From assembly GCA_047967505.1 (NCBI GenBank), contig CM106539.1: 64,000 bases of DNA; one strand, written 5' to 3'. The DNA comes from Dipteris shenzhenensis (lineage: Eukaryota > Polypodiophyta > Polypodiopsida > Gleicheniales). The notes below the pieces were generated by a model. It was not told the DNA's origin, did not search any database, and was given only the letters and a program-made list of their open reading frames with translations. Positions 59,134-64,000 of this stretch are shown in pieces; the first letter of the stretch is position 1; each line of letters starts with the position of its first letter. A program made the translations under genes and the position numbers.

Positions 59134-60400
59134 ATAAAGTAGTTGTTAATGCGCATTAAAGGTTGCCTTTCTTTAATACTACCTCAACTACTCTTCCTTT
59201 AGCAAGGCCATAGTGATTTTGCCACCTTGTTCAGGAGGTAATTAGTGTTTTAAAATGACTTCAAGATATTAAGTTTGCTTAGTCTTCTCACTATCTACTC
59301 TACCTTTCTTTAAACTCTTCAAGGCCATAATGGTTTTGCCACCTTGTTTAGCACGTCAAATGATGATGTTGGCCACTTACCATCCCAGCCAGGCCCATCA
59401 AACAAGCATGGAATTCTATTGTCACAACCATCTGATTCATATTGGTCACATTTCTTCCCATGTATTAGAGTATGCTAGCCCCTTCCATCAAAGAGTCTAG
59501 AAAATTATGAGGTTTGACATGCAAATTTTGAATGTCTGAAGATGAGAAAATTTAGTCGTTTTGAAAAGAAAGTTGTCGACTTGATTCTTGATGCAAATTC
59601 TGATTGTTAAGCATGTAAAAGTTCTTCTCGAGGAGAGAAACCTATAGATGAAACTGAGCAATAGCCTGATATCCTATGTCGATTGCAATGAGCCCAAAAT
59701 AATTCTCAACAAGCAACGACATGACACCTTTATTCCAACCTTTAGTTTTTCCTATGCCAACCCTACGTTTGGTTTCCCATTGCTCTTCATTTCTAGCTTT
59801 GACACTTTGGACTATTTGGTTTGTGAAAATTTTATTTATATTTGATAGGCATACATTTAGGTCTCATGGTGATGCAAAGGGACATGACGCCTAGTTGTAA
59901 GGAGGACGTTCAATAAGAAGAAATGCAAACTAGAGTGATCAACACAAGCTAGACCTTTCTTGACAGGATGTTAGAACCTTTGAATAAGGACTGGTCACAA
60001 CTCATTAAGAGGCTACAATTTTGTGGATCGTGCAGAAAGTGCAAGCTTTGGACTGCAAAAAGCAAGAAACTTGTGCAATCCAAATTGCTAGAATCAGATT
60101 ACTCCCTCCTTATTGTTTCTCAAATGGCCTCCCATAAATACACGTAGAGAAATCACTTGGAGAGCTAACATGGTTTATAATTGGGCCTTCCACACATACT
60201 GTTGACACTAATTGCTAATGAGGTTACAAACACATGGTAATTGGAGTTTGACGACCTCAAAAAACTCATCAAACAACACAACCCATAGTTCACATACACG
60301 ATTGTCTCATCAAGTGCACCATGATTTTTCACCTCAGGCTTCAAAAGTTCCTATAGCAATACATCTGGAGTGACAATGGCCTATTAGGCAAAGAGCAGCA
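59134..60400. other. intergenic sequence, no gene recognised
   Basis: AT-rich with short frames only. The words 'aaggccataatggttttgccaccttgttta' recur near 59205 and 59320, so a small duplication is present. Confidence 0.35.
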
Positions 60401-60412
60401 TCATCTCATTAG

Positions 60413-60514
60413 ATATGAAGTACAGAGTTGTAGATCACTGCATGCATGCATTATGCTATGGATATATGAAGTAGAGATTCGCAGATCACTTCATGCATGC
60501 ATTATGCTATGGAT
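60413..60514. repeat. 51-bp tandem duplication
   Basis: Two units starting ATATGAAGTA and ending 'cattatgctatggat' begin at 60413 and 60464. They differ at a few positions in the middle. Confidence 0.8.
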
Positions 60515-61326
60515 ACATGATTATGATCTTGAGCAGGTTGCAAACGAAATATATGTACATGTTCACACGAAGAAGATTGGGATTCACAACTTCCACAGCA
60601 GTCCTTAGAGATGAAGTAGTGAATGCATCTACAAATAAAGAAAATGCATACATATAACAATGCTTACAAGTCCATTCCATGAATTTATAATAAATGCAAG
60701 GATGATTTCCCCTTCAATGACCATCTACGCCTGAAGCCCCGTCTCTAGATCTAAAGACGCATCGGTGGATGTACTAGAAAATGGGTAGATTCACGACAAG
60801 CAAGCCTCAATGGGATGCCTTAAAAGATCTAGAGTTCATCAGTTTCTTTGAGCATCATCTACACATCGATACCAACCAAAGGGCAAATCCAACAATATTT
60901 GGTTGACATGATGATCACTCACAGACAAGGATGCATTGCAATTCATCGACATAGAGACTACTATTCTATGCACACATAGAGATGACATGCAACAATCTAC
61001 TAAGATCAGAGTTCTCGCCCTTTGACACTGTGCCAATCCAAGTCCTACCAAATGTCAATAAAAATCAAGAATTAAAAGATTGGATGCTTGACTAGATTTT
61101 CATTAGGCGTGATTGGGGATAGAATCATGCTAATAAGAGAACATGGATTTTACAACAGGAGCCACCTATAGAGCAATACTAAATATCCACCAACCATATT
61201 GGTAAAGGTCCATGCCATTATGCCCTTAATAGGCGAGCCTATTGTGCTAGATGCCCAAAGCACACGTGCAAGGTCTTGAATAGAAGTCCAATGGAATGCG
61301 GTACCACAAAATAACATTTTTTATCA

Positions 61327-61800
61327 CACTTGCACATGCCATGACTAGACACTAGTCACAAGGCTTGACACTACAAAGCAAGGCATTGATCGAGATATGT
61401 TAATTTCTCAAAGATTGATGTATGTCATGGTGTATCAGTGATGAGTCAACAAGATCTTTGTTTCTTGCACAACATAAAACCGAGTTTGTACCTATGCCTT
61501 TCATGAACACGGTAATCTTCATAACTCAGTTATTGAACACAAATGTCCCCTCACGAGATAGCATTTCCAATCATGCTCGCATATGCCATGACAAGACACA
61601 AATTACAAGGCTTCATATGGCAAGGCAAGGCACTCATCATGAAAAATGAATCATTCACAACAAGATTGATGTACTTGATGTTGTCACAAGTAATGTGTAC
61701 ACACAATCTTTGCATTATACACAACATAAATTATACTTTGTAAGCATGCCCTACATGACAACTACCATGTACTTCACATGGTAATTTTGATAACTAAACA
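61327..61800. repeat. degenerate tandem repeat, about 240-bp step
   Basis: The left unit (about 61327-61540) and the right unit (about 61575-61800) share a diverged word order: 'gccatgac.agacac', 'acaaggctt', 'aaggca', 'agattgatgta', 'acaacataaa', 'catggtaat.tt.ataact'. No coding sense. Confidence 0.5.
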
Positions 61801-64000
61801 ATTGGTTATGCATTTAAAGGGGAAAATAAAATGGGTGCCAAAGGAGATACAAATTGATAGCAATAAACTTATTCACCCAATGAAATCAGAAAATGATTTA
61901 AACTATAACTCACATACTCCTTTTTCAAAGGCACAAAACCTTCTAAAAATATTAGCCAAGAGTCAATTGCACTTACGTGAATGCTAGTGCAAATGGCTAG
62001 CATAAAAGAGGTATCTCTAGATGCAGTATTTTGAATGTTACGTGAGCTTCAATCTATTTATCATTCTAAAGTATTGTTCATAAATACTTGTATTTTGTAG
62101 CTCTTCCAACAATTCAAGGTGAATGTGGTACAAATCATAGATGAAGAAACATGAAAGCGACAAAAAAGAGGAAAGAAAGTTTTCTATAATGACAAACAAA
62201 TGAGAAGGGTGGAAGTTCCACTGAGGAATATGTATATGGATTCAATATAGAAAAGGATTATCGTCCCTTGACGGCTAGAGTAACCAATATCTTCGAAGAT
62301 AACCCAAAGGGGAGGAATAATCTCATTGATGGGTCAACAAATCATATTATCCAAATACTATCAAAGGGAGAGGAGGAAACATATGAAATGTTGAATCGTG
62401 CAAAAGCACAAATGATGCTTGACAAATACACACATGATACCATAGCAATTCAAGAAGGTGTTTGATTTGAAGCCTCAAGGTGATAGTTGTTGAGATAAGG
62501 TCACATGCAAGTTGGAACCAAAGTTTACAAAGGACACGTGTGACTATCTTCCCACCATCAAAAATACCAATTGCATAAGGTAAAACCATATCTAGATTAA
62601 TACTTACTTTCTTATTTCATATCATCATCATATACAATCACATCAAGATTCTCTCATTCTTCAATCCACTCTATTGCATGGGTACTACAGATGCAGATCC
62701 AAATGTCTCTTGCAAACCAATGACAATTTGGTAATGAATTTTATTTACTACATCACTTGTGTAGACATGGGAAATAATTACATCGACAAAAATACAGACA
62801 CAAACTACAGACATCCAAAAATGTCTGAAAGAACACGACTCATTCATTGATTAAAATGTTGATGACATTAAAGGTACATTCCATTCAAAGAGCACTTTGA
62901 GACTGTTAGCTAGGTATCTATGCCTATATTCAGATTTGTGGATAGGCATTGCTAAGGCTAGGGAGAGGGGAGGAAAACAAAAGACTAAACAAGATTAAAG
63001 AGAAATGTAAAATGTTGGCTTCCATGACTAAACCCCATTTTATTTCCAAGCGAGCATAGGACCTTTACAATGAAAGTGCCATAATGAAAGTGCCATGCCC
63101 TTTCAACCACTCTTTTGTGCCACCACCCACGCGCTAACTCACTCTGTGACTCCCTTAATTAGCCTCCACCAAACCCTTTCCAACTTGTAGGCATAGATAA
63201 TTCAGCCTATCATCTAAAAGCATATTTATTTTGTTCCATTCTAATGCGTATACATAACAATTCATGTCTTGTTTTTATTCAAGCATTGATGTAAAGGTGA
63301 TTCCAATTTTATTAAAACTTCAACTTATTGTCTATTTCTATGACTTAAGAAATTGGTATTCTAAAACATAGAGTATGGTTATGCTTTTCTACTCTACATT
63401 GAGTTTATGAGAATAAAAAATACATCCCTTAATTATTATCTTCCTTCATTCTCTCTCATCTCGATTATCTTATCATCTTTTTCAGCTTTCATCCCTATGT
63501 TGCCTAACCACTCTAGTTACCACAGAGCTTCCTCTCACCATTATTACTACTTGCAAATTGAATTCAAATTTTCAACCCTACCTGGGGACTATGCTAGAAC
63601 AAAGCCTTATCACTATGCTAGTATATCTTATTAGATTTCATAACCCTTGTTTAAAGGAATGTTGTAGCTTTTAAGATGTATTCATTCCTCTTTGAAGGAC
63701 CTTTGTAGCTAGCTTTTGATTTCTCAGTGGTGGGAGTCTCTTATAGCTTACAGGTCCTAAATTTAGTAATTGAAGGTGATATCCTCCTCTCTCATCTTCA
63801 TTTATTCCATCCGTATCAACCTTTCCTTCTTGTTCTATTTCCCATTCTTGTTTTCTTGTCTAATCATATCATGTGGATTTAAAATGCTAACGCCGCAAAC
63901 TTGGCATAAAAGCACATGCAATGGTATTTCTCTAGTGCTATCCAAAAATGGCAAGGGGATAAGTATATTTCTTTTCCTTGAAACAATATTATACATCAAT
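61801..64000. other. AT-rich intergenic sequence, no gene recognised
   Basis: Short plus-strand frames (for example 62268-62465 and 63407-63634) lack recognisable domains. Old retroelement sequence is possible at 61800-62500, but no motif can be named. Confidence 0.35.

Overview
This is plant nuclear DNA. Three host genes are recognisable, and most of the remaining sequence is transposon debris. Long introns packed with LINE, Ty1/copia and Ty3/gypsy relics, together with a GT37 fucosyltransferase, a GH127 (DUF1680) protein and a separate ATP-citrate lyase B subunit, point to a land plant with a large, repeat-rich genome. A fern, lycophyte or conifer would fit, but that is inference and the species cannot be named from the sequence.

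Layout. (1) 1-15362, + strand: the 3' part of a GH127/DUF1680 beta-L-arabinofuranosidase-type gene. Its introns hold three related LINE copies; two of these have clear target-site duplications. One of its exons appears frameshifted. (2) 15363-25700: AT-rich intergenic DNA with a microsatellite-bearing tandem repeat, a decayed LINE and a gag-protease fragment of a Ty3-like element. (3) 25802-28008, + strand: a complete two-exon GT37 fucosyltransferase gene. (4) 28100-42400: a repeat graveyard. A decayed copia element is followed by a 5'-truncated LINE (32570-41518), which contains both a small terminal-inverted-repeat (TIR) element and a complete but dead Ty3/gypsy chromovirus (35346-41396, - strand). 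(5) 43395-56479, - strand: a complete 16-exon ATP-citrate lyase B gene. All 16 exons join in phase to give 608 codons plus stop, and it has one GC-AG intron and a 7.1 kb intron 4 full of transposon pieces. (6) 57000-64000: a second copy of the TIR element upstream of the lyase gene, pyrimidine microsatellites, a tRNA-derived SINE with a 17-bp target-site duplication, and otherwise AT-rich sequence in which I recognise no gene.

Two of the three host genes act on the cell wall: GT37 adds fucose in the Golgi and GH127 trims arabinofuranose. ATP-citrate lyase supplies cytosolic acetyl-CoA. Nothing suggests that they form a functional cluster. I found no RNA gene, CRISPR array or clearly new biological system. 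The most useful observations are the GH127 frameshift, the two-copy TIR element, the SINE, and the nested-insertion history that can be read from target-site duplications.
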